A DNA stretch of 64,000 nt from Ascaphus truei. Lineage: Eukaryota > Chordata > Amphibia > Anura > Ascaphidae. The notes beneath the pieces were generated by a model. That model saw nothing but the letters and a program-made list of their open reading frames with translations. It did not search any database and was not told the DNA's origin. Position numbers and translations under genes: made by a program. Below, piece after piece: positions 21,085-32,431 of the stretch. The stretch is taken from the NCBI GenBank assembly GCA_036426205.1, contig CM071573.1, forward strand, positions 76,604,159-76,668,158. The letters run 5' to 3'. The stretch's first letter is position 1. The number at the start of each line of letters is the position of its first letter.

Positions 21085-21425
21085 GCTATGGCCCCGCTGC
21101 CTGCGCTGCACACACGTCTGCAAGGCAGACAGCGCGTGCACCCGAGTCCCCTTGTCTGCAGTGAGCTGCAGGGAGAAAGACAGGGCGGGGTGACGGGGGA
21201 GTGATGGGGGCGAGGCAGGTTCGCCCTCATTGGCTGAACCGCCGGTGTGCATGGCCTAGCGCTCTGTCACGAGTCCTGCTCTCAATTTTCTTGAGAGCAG
21301 GAGTTTCTGTCGGCGCAGCGCGGCAGCCGCCCCTCGCAGTGGGCCCTGCCCCATTGAGGGGCGGCTCTTGTCCCTGCAGCGTCCACCACAGCGGGCGCTG
21401 CAGTAGCCAGCGGGGACCTGGTCTA
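21085..21425. repeat. GC-rich MITE interrupting the Penelope copy
   Basis: Starts near ggccccgctgcctgcgctgc and ends near ccagcggggacctgg. It contains ttcgccctcattggctgaac, a motif shared (reversed) with 38145-38175 and 46265-46280. Confidence 0.6.
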
Positions 21426-21734
21426 AGAGGTATTCGTTGCTTCTCACTAAGAATAGAGTAAAAATTATAAACAGAAATAATTTATAAACTCAACCAAAAA
21501 AGAAAGATAATAGAAAAATAGGGAGGATTCCATTTGTGAGACTCTTCCGTATACATTCTTTAAAAAAAAATTTAAAGATATTTCATCAAAAAACTGGTAC
21601 ATCTTACAAAGAGCCGGATTCACAAAGCTCTGTTAACTCAGTGCTAATAATGGGACGTTATCAACAACATTAATGGGTGTATTTTCCCTGCGGTAGTGCC
21701 TATCCACATAGCTAATTATATGCAAAAAGAACGG

Positions 21735-21865
21735 CTGTTGTATCACTACGTGCTCATGTGCCTGTCATTACCCAGAATCCCTAGCTGCAGTGGAAGCGCT
21801 GTATGCTTAGAGATAGTGGGGGAAAGCAGGGCTGAAGACATGTCTTTCTCTCAGAATATTGCAGA
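21735..21865 (-). repeat. Dispersed repeat R1, copy f (reverse)
   Basis: It contains cattacccagaatccctagc and gcagtggaagc, the reverse complement of the R1 centre. Confidence 0.7.
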
Positions 21866-21875
21866 ATTTTAGAAC

Positions 21876-21896
21876 CTGAAGATGGTCCGAAACGTT
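21876..21896 (+). ncRNA. Hammerhead-like remnant
   Basis: CTGAAGA, then a shortened TGGTCC and GAAACGTTT. Stem II cannot form, so this is a decayed member of the family. Confidence 0.35.
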
Positions 21897-22499
21897 TGCC
21901 CTTTTCTCTATGCACAATGTAATCATTTAAACTACGCTATGTGCCTTTTTTTTGTAGCGATTACACCTTAATGCCAGGAGGTGATTTATATCAATATTTA
22001 TTTTCTTTTTCCAGCTAATTTTCCCCAATGTGTGTATTTGATACATTTAGTGTCGGTGCAAAAAAAAAAAAAATGGGTGAAACACACTTTGCGTGTTCTA
22101 TACTTGGAAATGGTTATTATTTCCAATACGAAACTAATTGCAACGTATAGGAGGTATCACTGACTTTATTAATAAGCTACTATTCTAAAGTCCGTAATCA
22201 GATGGCTGTCTTGTACATAATACGGCAGTATGTGGGGGTATTGGTTTTAATAACATGGTTGCCAGATCCCCAGGCATAGTAGCTGCATTGCTACTAATAG
22301 GATAAGGGCAGTGTTCCTACGTTGTTATTTTTTAACCTTGGCATATTGCTAACCAGAAAACAAAATGGGTGATGTTCATGGATGTGGCTTTTCATGAATC
22401 ATTAGTTTTGCAATATCTCATCGCATTTGGGGGCCGGGTGATTCTTTTTTAAATTGCTGTCAGTCTTGAAGTAACTTACTCAGATACTTAAAGTTTGTG

Positions 22500-22500
<1 letters not shown>

Positions 22501-22541
<41 letters not shown>
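22501..22541. repeat. CA dinucleotide microsatellite
   Basis: About 20 CA units. Confidence 0.95.
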
Positions 22542-22542
<1 letters not shown>

Positions 22543-22959
22543 CTTAAGCTATTGGTATAAACATTTTATAATGTTGTATATCATCTCTCTTGTTGTATTT
22601 ACATATATTTGTCCTGATCCCTTAGGTAATGTTATGTAATAGAGAACAGTATCAGCCCAGTGCGGAAAATTACTTGAACCCTCTGATCATAATCACAAGT
22701 CTGAATAGTGTTGGGAAATTACACTTCTGTTAGGCATTAATATAGAAGAACAAAGGTGTTGTTTAACACCAATACATTGCATACAGGTACAGTACCTGTC
22801 TGTGCCATTGAACCTCCAAGTGTTCAGTGTGACCGTGATGAGGTACTGGTTCTGTACTCCTAACGTGCGGGTGGATAGCAGATTTAGTATATTAGAGGAA
22901 AATATAGAGAAATACATGCCTGGATCTATCAGTGACCTGGGTTTAAAAGTGGGGATCAC

Positions 22960-23311
22960 AAAAGCCCCAAGCTCCCTCTAGGAGATAGATTATTTTGAGA
23001 GTAAATGAGGTGCAAGCTATGGAAAGATTAGCAGTTTATGTGAGACATAACACAAGAAAATGTCAAAAAGTATGGGAGCCCTGGCATTCTAGGAGGATTT
23101 TGTGAAACTCTGAATCATTGTGGATTGAGGGTTGTATTTTTAATTATTTTTTCCTCAGGGTTATTGTGATAAATGTAAGGTGATGTGGTCATAGTGTTGT
23201 TATATTTTACGATACCTTTGTTAAAATGGTGGTACTTCCCCCCCCCCTTTCTATTTTCTGTATCCCCTTTCTTTTGTTTATCTAAAACTCAAATAAAAAG
23301 TGTTACAAAAA
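22960..23311 (+). mobile_element. 5'-truncated LINE (L1-like) with 15-bp TSD
   Basis: Perfect duplications AAAAGTGGGGATCAC lie at 22945-22959 and 23312-23326. The 352-bp insert ends with tcaaataaaaagtgttac and an A run, giving a polyadenylation signal and tail. The style matches the 3' end of the L1 at 57.3 kb but the sequence differs, so it is another subfamily. Confidence 0.85.
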
Positions 23312-23739
23312 AAAAGTGGGGATCACTGTATGAAAGAAAAAAGTATATTTTTTTTACAGAATATGTTCTCACCCGTCAGCATTAGTAAATGACAAAGAAG
23401 TCCCACACAAATAGGGAGGCTGGGCAGTACAGTCAGTATTTTTAGTCCTAAACACACATTCATTTTGAAGTTGTCTATACTTCAGTTAAGAAAAAGAACA
23501 ATTATGAAGAGAAGGAACACAAAAATGAAAAAATAAATGTAAATTAAAAAAAAAATATCTGTCAATATTGAACCCCCTCTGATACTTTCTGGTGCTCAGA
23601 ATTAAGAATTCAGAATCCCCGTGAGATTATTTTATATAGGAAATTCACTAGATGGCGGCATTTGTCATATAGAACATCCTTTTGTGTTCCAAGTGTCTTC
23701 AGCCCTGAATGAGTTATAATTCCAAATTAAGTTCTAAAC

Positions 23740-24150
23740 TTTCCCGCAGAGGCCATCAAATACTTTGGCTGGAAGTCAATAACTTCCATGAAGAGTTCTG
23801 CTATATCCAGGTCACTAAATGAATTAGAAAACTCATAAACAAACAGCTATTGGAAACTGAACAGTGTAAGGAGACACCAGATCAGTGGCCACAAGAATGG
23901 TAATCCTTGGGAGGGAGTCGTCGGCTCTGCTGGCAGAGGCTTCACTGAATTCCGAGCATTCCAAATATTATTAAACAGAAGTCATCTGCAGGAGTATTGT
24001 TTTATTCCCATAACTGGGGGGATTGTTCAATGGACACTGATCCTTACTATTACTCCCGGCTTGCCAATCAGCAGGATAAGCAATGTTTCATAATCAAAGT
24101 GATTTCTGGCTCTGTAAGCAGTGAATACTGAGTCTTAGGGGTGTATTTCC
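23740..24150. other. Repeat-free intronic stretch, possible conserved element
   Basis: Balanced composition, no repeat signature and no splice-flanked ORF. Conservation cannot be judged from one sequence. Confidence 0.2.
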
Positions 24151-24284
24151 TAAAATGTGAGAGCAATTATCAATCGTTATTAACCATTCCCATGAATGGA
24201 TTTTGACAACCATTAAAGCAGCAAAACGTGAACAAATATATTATATAATATATTATAGATATTATATATATATATAATCAAAAA

Positions 24285-24540
24285 ATAAATAGATGATACC
24301 GTCTGTGGCTAACGAAATGTCTTTATTTGTGCGAGCTTTCGAGATACACTGATCTCTTCTCTTCCCGGCGATGTTACAATGAATAAGGATTATATTCATT
24401 GTGGATCTTCATTCATTGTAACATCGCCGGAAGAAGAGATCAGTGTATCTCGAAAGCTCGCACAAATAAAAGCATTTCGTTCTTTATCTATTTATTTTTT
24501 GATTATTGAAGCTCGGCTAACACGGTACTGATACCTCTAT
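24285..24540. mobile_element. Two Penelope-like tails in inverted orientation (long hairpin)
   Basis: Arms at about 24312-24384 and 24411-24482 are near-perfect inverted copies sharing gcgagctttcgagatacac, gatctctt and cggcgatgttacaatgaat. The right arm reads GGAAGAAGAGATC...GATCT-CGAAAGC, the Penelope-type tail with a degenerate hammerhead-like fold. ggctaacacggta follows, as at other tails. Confidence 0.65.
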
Positions 24541-24554
24541 ATATATATAGTTAT

Positions 24555-24639
24555 ACGTTACCGTTCCAAGGATTGGTAAACAAGAGACAGCACTCAATGT
24601 TGAAGATCAAACGTATATTATATATATAATATATATATA

Positions 24640-24678
<39 letters not shown>

Positions 24679-24690
24679 GTTTTTATTTTT
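24555..24690. repeat. TA-rich simple repeat
   Basis: Alternating AT tracts such as atatatataatatatatat. Confidence 0.85.
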
Positions 24691-25320
24691 TAAATAAATC
24701 AGTTCTGTAGTATTTGTTTTTTAACTGCTAATGCTATTGTTAATGATTTTTTGTAATGTACTGATTATCCTTTGGTTGCTACAGCAAACATTTCAAAAGC
24801 CATATCCACTTCCTCTTTTGAAATAGGCTCGGACACACACTTTTTCCCTTTGACAACAAAGTATCACAAACAGGTATGTTCCCCTGTTACAAACAGCAGA
24901 CTGTCTATCACTCTGAAAGCTATAACAATAATGTGTTACAGTTAGTCAGAAGGCAGACATTTTGTTAGGCACGCAATCGGGATTTTTACAGTTTTATATA
25001 ACAGAGGCATCAAACGATTGCCAGCTTATGTAAGAATGTAGAATTATACATTGTCACATGCTTTACATATAAAAATAAGAAAGAAAAATAAAAAATAAAG
25101 GGGGAATGTAATATTGCTTCTTTAATGGCTTATACACTTAAGAGAATTTAATTGAAAAGGGCAATAAAGATAAAAACTGTATGGTTTCAACCAATTCATT
25201 AAAATGCAGATTCCTGAACTCCTACATTTACCCGTTCAAAATTAAGAATGTGACCAGGTCTACTTGGTGGTCATTTATCAATATCTGAATAAAAATAATA
25301 ATAATCAATATCTGATGCCG

Positions 25321-25322
<2 letters not shown>

Positions 25323-25369
<47 letters not shown>

Positions 25370-25379
25370 CACACACACC
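25323..25379. repeat. TA/CA microsatellite
   Basis: An uninterrupted TA run followed by a short CA run. Confidence 0.95.
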
Positions 25380-25489
25380 TTCATATAAATAACTATGGAT
25401 TGTGTTTTTCTGATAAATTGGTTGGAGATTTGGGGGATAGAGGAGTCATTGAAATACAATCTCGGTAGGAATGGCTGGATGGCGTTGTG

Positions 25490-25835
25490 TCATCGGTGCA
25501 GATGTACATGGCCCCGCGCTCTTCCCCAGTCCAACTTCAATAATCACAGTTTAAATGTGATCGTTACATTAACCACAACATTTAAACTCTGATTACCGGA
25601 GTTGGGCCGGCGGAGAGTACGAGGGGCCCCTGTAAGTGCCGGCATCTCCTGCTCACAGGCAAAGTCATCTGATGATGCATTGCTGTGACAACGCAACATA
25701 CTATGACTCCGGGGCAGGCAAGAGGCCCTGCGTTTCATGTGATGTCATCACATGACATCATCGTGGCTCTGGAAGCGGTAGGAGGCCCCCTGTGCACACA
25801 GATCACCGGGCCCTGCCATTCTCCCAGTCGATCCG
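25490..25835. repeat. GC-rich palindromic repeat
   Basis: It has inverted segments around the centre at 25565 (cagtttaaatgt with acatttaaactc), and cacatgacatcatc near 25740. Shared style with 26373-26682 and 37480-37818 (aggggcccctgtaagtgcc, tgatgatgcattgc) suggests a related MITE family. Confidence 0.5.
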
Positions 25836-26372
25836 GCATCAAGGTAAAATTTAAATAATAATAATTTAAATAATATTAACATTGGCAGAAGTCACACACT
25901 CTGTTCTGTACATGTACAAGTGGTACCCAAGGGAAAAAAAACGTACATTACGTACCTGGGAGATATACTAATGAGATATGCAAAGTATATTTAAATGACT
26001 CAAATTCCACACTTCCTAAAAATATTACCATAAGGATAATATTAATATGTCTAAGGTAGCTAGTGAGGTCCTGGTGTTAAACCCAACACCCACAGCCTTT
26101 GTTATAGTGGACAATAGCTCTAGCAGTGTGGGCTAAACGAGCAGCTGGGTAGCACCGCTGTCACAGCATACTGTTGAGCTGTACTGCTCACACCTGTATC
26201 TAATTCAGCTATTAGCCTATCTCAAAGGTATCTCAGGTCTGCTCTTTTGTGTGCACTAGGAACATTAAACTGACAATGGCAACAAGGAAGTGCAGGTGGT
26301 CTGCTGCTAAAGAAAGTCAGTGGATGGGCGATAGGTATGAGCAGGAGAGCTCGAACGTAAGTGGGGCTAGCA

Positions 26373-26682
26373 CAGGGGTGCACAAAGTTTTGGGGCTGTG
26401 CCCCCCTGCCACCAATCGTCCCATCATCCCATGCTTGCGCCCACCCTTGCCTTCCTAGCGCGGCAAATGACGCCGTGGGTCATGTGATGTCACGTGACCC
26501 CCTGCGGCGTCATTTGATACCGCGTCGCCACAGCAACGTGTCTTCTGAGCCAAGGTAGGATAGAGTACAGAGGCCTCGCGCTGTCCCCGGCATTTAATTT
26601 AAATGCCTTGGAGAAGAGCGCGGGGCCCCTGTATATGCCGCACCCCCCCAAAAACAATCTACCCCCAGTTTGCGCACCCCTG
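26373..26682. mobile_element. hAT-like MITE with 8-bp TSD
   Basis: Ends CAGGGGTGCACAAAG and (complement) CAGGGGTGCGCAAACT are inverted repeats. GGCTAGCA is duplicated at 26365-26372 and 26683-26690. 310 bp, GC-rich, non-coding. Confidence 0.9.
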
Positions 26683-27335
26683 GGCTAGCACACACTACTA
26701 GAGGTGCTGCCTCTAGTAACAACGGTTGTGAGTTCCATTCCTGCTGGGCCTGACACCAGTACCTCACAAGCTGCCCTTGTCAACTCAATGCAGTTCTTCT
26801 GGAAATCCTTTTAGGAAGTGTGGGATGTGAGTCATTTAAATATACTTTGCATATCAGGTACCACAGGTGTGCCCCTCCTTTTTTTAAACACAGACGTCTC
26901 TCTCAGATTCCGAGATATCCGCCCGGATTTGTTTTAGTGCTCAATCTGTCTTCGGATTCCGAGCTGTAAAAATTTGCAGAATTAATTTCGTCTGTCTTTA
27001 CATATACATGTTATTTTTTATATATACACAAACATATATATTTATTAAGGCTGGGCACAAAAGTCAGAATATCAAAACAAATCTGAACCCTAAACAAAAC
27101 ACCCGCGGAAGTGCTCACCCTGGCCTGCAGTTTCTGTACCTCTGCCCAACCTCAAAGCTTGTACAGTATCTTGTTACTTTACTTATTCTTTAACAGCTAA
27201 TTGCCAACTGGAAACAGCGTGCGCTTTGAGATTGGCAATGACTGGTTTGTGCCAATATGGCATAGTATAAAGAAGCAAGCAGGAATGGAGATGCGAGGAT
27301 CTGCTGTGGTCCAGGATTTGATAGTTCTGTGGAGG

Positions 27336-27401
27336 GCTGATTAGTAAGTACCTTCGTGCTGATTAGAGAGTACCTTTGGGCTGATTAGCGAGTACCTTCG
27401 G
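27336..27401. repeat. 22-bp minisatellite, three units
   Basis: Three adjacent 22-bp units start gctgattag at 27336, 27358 and 27380, each followed by n-n-agtacctt. Confidence 0.95.
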
Positions 27402-28060
27402 GCAGAAGAAGCGGCTCAGTGAGTAACGACACTGAAAAACAAATTACACTGAACTTGTTTAGAACGAGGATCCTGGTTCATAATCCCAGTCTCAGCTCCC
27501 AATGACCTTTGGGCTTATCTCAGACACCAGAACATAGATTGTAAGCTCAACAGCATCATACAGTACACTGCCAGCACTACACAAGACAAAAAACATTGTT
27601 ACCATTCTTTCTTTCACACATCTAAGTTGTCATTTTTTAGTATATTGGAATCTGTTTTAAAGAGAATCTCACATGTTCTGTTCTTATAGCGTACAGATGT
27701 AGCACGACTTAGTGTTCTCTCTGCTGGAGGAAGCCGGGGACCCTGACCGGGGTATCCCACGCCAGCGGGAAATATCTCGGTGGTGTTTTTACTGACCCGT
27801 GGGACAGTAAGTCTGGCCACATCTGTAAATAGAAGCACTTTGAAAAGTGGCGTGTGCTTGTTAAACAATCTTCTGCTCCCCTGCAATCAAGCTCAATACC
27901 AATACCACCATATTGTCAATGTCCCCATCGCTAATGGGTCCTCGTGCCGTTGTGTGACTCTGGACAACTACGTCAATATGTTCATTCCCATTATTGCTTA
28001 TCAAGTATTTCAACCATGCCGGTCAAATGTCACGCAGAAGAAAAGAAAAGGGATATATAC

Positions 28061-28066
28061 ACCTAC
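28061..28066 (-). promoter_or_regulatory. Splice donor of the NRG3 exon (GTAGGT)
   Basis: On the minus strand the coding frame ends CCA-A and is followed by GTAGGT. Reading on past this point hits unrelated sequence, so the conserved protein match stops exactly at the donor. Confidence 0.85.
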
Positions 28067-28140
28067 TTGGATCAGATAGGATTGAATCCGTTTTCGGCAG
28101 GAATTGGTCGCAGCGCACTCCTTGGTAGCCCTCTTTGCAC
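28067..28140 (-). CDS. nrg3: Neuregulin-3 (NRG3) internal exon, C-terminal half of the EGF-like domain
   Basis: Read on the minus strand, this 74-bp exon encodes CKEGYQGVRCDQFLPKTDS followed by ILSDP. As I recall it, this matches vertebrate NRG3 at the end of the EGF-like domain and the start of the juxtamembrane linker. It holds the last two EGF cysteines, in the spacing C-x8-C with the G-Y-x-G-x-R-C signature. The exon starts in phase 2 (a G completing an Arg codon) and ends in phase 1 (an A that would begin the following Thr codon). It is bounded by a pyrimidine-rich tract with TTTCTACAG on the 5' side and the donor GTAGGT on the 3' side. NRG3 is a membrane-anchored neural growth factor whose EGF domain binds ErbB4. 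The preceding EGF exon and the following transmembrane exon were not found here, which fits the very large introns of this gene in other vertebrates. NRG1 and NRG2 differ in this segment, so I favour NRG3 strongly. Confidence 0.95.
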
Positions 28141-28160
28141 CTGTAGAAAAGTGACAAAAA
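28141..28160 (-). promoter_or_regulatory. Splice acceptor of the NRG3 exon
   Basis: On the minus strand the intron ends TTTTTGTCACTTTTCTACAG directly before the exon. This is a good polypyrimidine tract followed by CAG. Confidence 0.85.
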
Positions 28161-28257
28161 CATCTTCTTTGCATAGTGATGATAATATAGCAAAGCACAA
28201 TGACAACACTTGTAGAGCAACATTTTAAACTACAAGGTAATGTACCCCTTCAGTGAG

Positions 28258-28445
28258 AAAAGGCCGCTTCTCAACTCCAGTCCTCAAGACCCCCCACAAT
28301 AGGTTTTCAGGATATCCCTGCTTCAGCACATGTGGCTCAATCAGTGACTGAGCCACCGATTGAGCCACCTGTGCTGAAGCAGGGATATCCTGAGAACCTG
28401 ACAAGTTGGGGGGTCTTGAGCACTGGAGTTGAGAACCCCTGCCTG
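28258..28445. repeat. Palindromic MITE family A, copy 4, next to the NRG3 exon
   Basis: Near-perfect arms with ggatatccctgcttcagcac and its complement, and ends ctcaactccagtcctcaag and cttgagcactggagttgag. It sits in the intron about 115 bp upstream of the exon's acceptor on the minus strand. Confidence 0.9.
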
Positions 28446-30665
28446 GCGGCTTGCAAATATAGGTCACTGTCCATACGATGGGTCATATGAATCATAACAA
28501 TAATTTGTAACCTATGTATCATCCCCTAAACATTAGTGCACAGTGCTTCTTTTACCACAAATTGCGCTGCTATATATCTGCCTTATAAAGCGTCAACGTG
28601 TCTGTTTTCTGTGCACCTCTTTCTTGTATATATTCATTGGCCTGCGACAATCTTAGAGATTTGTAGAGTGGCATGTGTGGGAGGCACAGCTACATTTGCA
28701 CGCTGGCGCAGGCATGGAACCGGTATTCCGCTGTCACGTTGTAGGTGGTGAAGGAAGGGTTGTTTCACTACATTATAACACAACAATGCATCAGAATCTT
28801 TAACAGTATAAATACTCTCCATTCATGCGAATCACATGAAGAAAATGCTAATTTTTGGGACGCAAAGGCTTCAGCACAGACCCACTTCTCACTAAGCACT
28901 TATACTAATATTAGAGACGCCTTCACACAGATTACTTTGGTGAGATCCAGGCTTTCTTAAAAACCAATTAGTTCCCAAATAGAGGGTTATTAAAACTAAA
29001 ATGTACTAAAGACTATATGAATTGTATGTGGTTAACACTTTAGCTGCACCACTAAACAAACCTCTTCCCAGAAGTTTATATGTTGTTATAATCATTTCTA
29101 CTGTTCTGGACCAACCAAAAATAAATGAACCGTAGAGGATAATACTGAGGAAATGCTGTGACATACCAGTAACATGATTAAACTTAGCAACTCTATATTA
29201 ATTACTTTTTTTTCCTGTTTGGCAATCAGTAAGGCTAAATATTACAGTGTTCAGTACTTACTGCTTATTACTTTGATTAGATAACCACAACCCTGATTTG
29301 TCACTGCAGGGGGATTCTACATTAGTGCCACACAGATCCATGTATCATGCATCTAATTTGCCCAGTAACACAGGCAATATTATTGACAATCATACAGCAT
29401 GGATTAAACAAGTGATAATAACAGTTATTGTTAAGAAAACACAATTTTCTTCATGCCTGCGGCTTTTGTTTTTTTTTGGCTGGGTAACATTAGTTGCTAG
29501 GAGATACCGTACTTTATTTATTCATCTATTAAATGCTCTTTCATCCCAAATGCGGTAAGAAATCAAAATAAAACACTTCATCAAAAACTAAAGTAATGCC
29601 GGCAAGAAAATTGAAGTAGAGAAAAAGCAGACACCAACGTGATGACTGGTTGGATACATTGTGGCATTAGTAAATCAGAATAAGAAGCATGAATAGAAGC
29701 CGGAGAGAATGCTGTACCATTGTGTATTGGTATACGGTTTTTACTGTTGATCATTGCCCTTGGATTTCATAGCCTAACCTAGTATTAAAGGAGCTAACCT
29801 CTAAAGGTCATGTGCCTGCTCCATGTGACCTTGGTCACATGTCTTTATACCTGCGCCTCGGATTGCTGGGATATCTGTGGCAGGACACAGTTGGGATATA
29901 TACCGGGCAATTGGAAAGCAACCCTTTAATGGTGCAGATGTAAAAGCAGACAGTAAATGATATGCACTACTGTATGTATTTTAGATAGACAACACCACAT
30001 TTTAAGAGCTCTTTAATCAGAATGTAAACTGACTATTTTGGACCCTGAGATCTGCATGGCATAAAACAAACCGTAAGAAGTAAAAAAATTTTTAAAAAAA
30101 TGAATATAATGATTTAAAGGGTCTGTTTGGCTCTTTGGAAGATATTGGCTGCATTTCCTAAAATGGAAGCACAGCTGAATATATTATCCCCACCGCTTGT
30201 CTGTACTACTTCAGATTACACAGGCTCGGCTGCGGCAGCCTTGGCTTAGTACAGATCATTACCAGAGAACCTACAGTTTTTGGAAAGGAATACATCATGT
30301 GGCTGGCGACATAAATCCAGGCATCAGCGATATACACTTCATCTGCCTAAATCTATCACACACGAGTAAAAGGAATAGCAGGCCCAGTGAGACAGCGCCT
30401 CTAATCTCTACGCTCTAGCTCCATATATATCCATGTATAATAAAGCGCTGGCTGGCACGTGGGATGCATGCAGTGTGATAGAAGGGAAACTGACTGTATA
30501 AGCTTCTCTCTGTAGAGATCAGGGCCCAGCTCAAGTGTACAATTCTCCTCTTGTTGCTGTGTGCGGTTTCTACTTGGGTCATCTGTAGTTATGTCTACAG
30601 CTCTTCGGCTTCCTCACGGGCGTCCTTTTAGAATGCCATAATCAGTTGATAAGTGTATGACAGGC
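28446..30665. other. Intronic sequence, no recognised repeat or exon
   Basis: AT-rich and apparently single-copy. Short ORFs at 29298-29558 and 30197-30418 show no family resemblance. Confidence 0.45.
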
Positions 30666-30835
30666 CCCTGTGGCAGGAGTTGCCAACTCCAGTCCTCAAT
30701 GGCCACCAACAGGTCAAGTTTTAAGGGTATCCCTGCTTCAGCACAGGTGGCTCAGTCAAAGCAGTGAAATCCTTAAAACCTGATCTGTTTGTGGCCCTTG
30801 AGGACTGGAGTTGCCCATCTCTGCTCTAGATGGAC
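30666..30835. repeat. Palindromic MITE family A, copy 5
   Basis: It contains ccaactccagtcctcaatgg, the arm ggtatccctgcttcagcac, and the end cttgaggactggagttgcc. The second arm is shortened. Confidence 0.8.
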
Positions 30836-32160
30836 AACAGCTTAACTGCGCATGACATTATACTGAAGCTTCTTCCCTCATGCAAGTTGCCCCTACTCCA
30901 GCTATCAACATCCTCCAGATTCACTGGACATTTGTGCGAGATTTTTCAGCTGTCCAGGAATCATGAGCACATCTCTAACTGGCATCAAAATAAAAGATAA
31001 TCAGGTATGAATGAGAATTCTTTAACATGAAGGTAATAGTCACAGGATAACCCTTCATCATAATTACATTGTTTTTATTTCTTTTCACCGATTATTCAGA
31101 TTCTGGAAATGTTATTCTCAACTCTGACATTGTTACGAAGTTGTGCTGAATGGGAATATAACCTTGAAAGGTACAATGTATAGAAAACGATCTTTACAGA
31201 GAACGTTCTCCTATGCCACCTCATTCGAATATCAAATATTCATAGGACTGTAATTGCTTGAGAAAGATCTGGTCTTTTCCTAATTGATCTCACAAGACCT
31301 GCATTAGATGGGGAATTTAAATTGGATTTAGCATTTTAAAATGTCTGTATTCTTTATTTCACTTGAACACTTAAAAATCATAACTGCTATATTAGGACAG
31401 CAGTGTAAAATACTGTACGCTGTATTGAGCATATATCAATTTTATCATTTTCCAAAGTTAGTCTTTATCTGTAAAAGATCAGTGAAATCAAGAATGAATA
31501 ATAAGACTAAAATGTCCGTTCACTTGAAGTATAAGAAAACCCGGAAATCTGTGGGAGGGACCTGCGTATGACAACATTATAAATATACTGTAGATGAGTA
31601 ATACCGGTTGTGTGAAAACAGAATTTTCCAGAACCTTACTTTCCAAAACCAAATACAAAACTGAAACCCTTAGGATATTTAAAACCACAACCTAACACAA
31701 AACCTAAAAATTATTTAGATCCAAAACTAAAACCAGATCACCATCCGAAGTGCTGATGTCTACAGGGAAGTTTTTCGCCTTATCTTTTTTTTAAATATTA
31801 TAAGTTTGTCAGTAATAGTACTTTAGTTTTCCTAATTGTTTGAATGATTTAAAACTTACACTATTTGAAGATGTTTTTCATGCTTTATTACGATATTTTC
31901 TAAAATCAAAACCAAACGAATTGAGTTTTGCCAAAACCAGAACTAATGCATGAAAATATTTTAGAACCAAAACAAATGAAAGTGCCCACACTTAGTTATT
32001 AAGGAGAGTTATTAAACATATCGATATTAAAGCTCATCTTCAGTTTACAGTATTTACGGAAACTCCTCTTCCATCGGATAACAGAAGAGGAGCCACACCC
32101 AAGTGTCCCAATGTCTGTATGGTGGTGTATGTGATGATCAGCGACTCTTGATACCTTCTT
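30836..32160. other. Intronic AT-rich sequence, nothing recognised
   Basis: The stretch 31610-31990 has repeated words like ccaaaaccaaa and aaaaccagaac, which suggest an old A-rich repeat. Confidence 0.4.
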
Positions 32161-32167
32161 TCTCAGG

Positions 32168-32215
32168 GGCTAGCGCCCATGCTGGTGCCCGTGCTGGTGC
32201 CCGTGCTGGCGCCTA
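32168..32215. repeat. 12-bp tandem repeat
   Basis: Units of gcccgtgctggt with small changes, about four copies. Confidence 0.85.
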
Positions 32216-32431
32216 TGCAGGCTTGTACGGTGAGCATTTGTAAGGAGGGCACCAGGAACTTTTATGTAGTTTATTAAACAGTCCACATGCAGGAACAAAC
32301 AGGAACGGTTTTCAGATAAAGGGTAGCTTTGTGTTGCAAAGTATAGAGTTGAACCTTCGGTTCCTCAACCAATGAGATATGTGAGCAGGGGAAATCTCTT
32401 TCCTGAGTCTTCGACCCTGTCACTGGGACAT

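Larger units (their letters stand above)
19507..21560 (+). pseudogene. Penelope-like element, inverted partner copy, split by MITEs
   Basis: The plus strand at 19507-19785 is an inverted copy of sequence at 18820-19060. It continues at 20873-21084, where the frame reads SFHPRHMISSNL and LQKIAST, and resumes near 21430 with LLLTKNR. The gaps are filled by a palindromic MITE carrying a GC-rich insert (19775-20873) and a second GC-rich MITE (21085-21425). Together with 18300-19500 it forms a head-to-head pair with about 440 bp of unpaired centre. Confidence 0.7.

Noticed and set aside
27614..27886. 90-codon minus-strand ORF downstream of the NRG3 exon
   Set aside because: It does not resemble the NRG3 juxtamembrane or transmembrane exon and has no clear splice sites.
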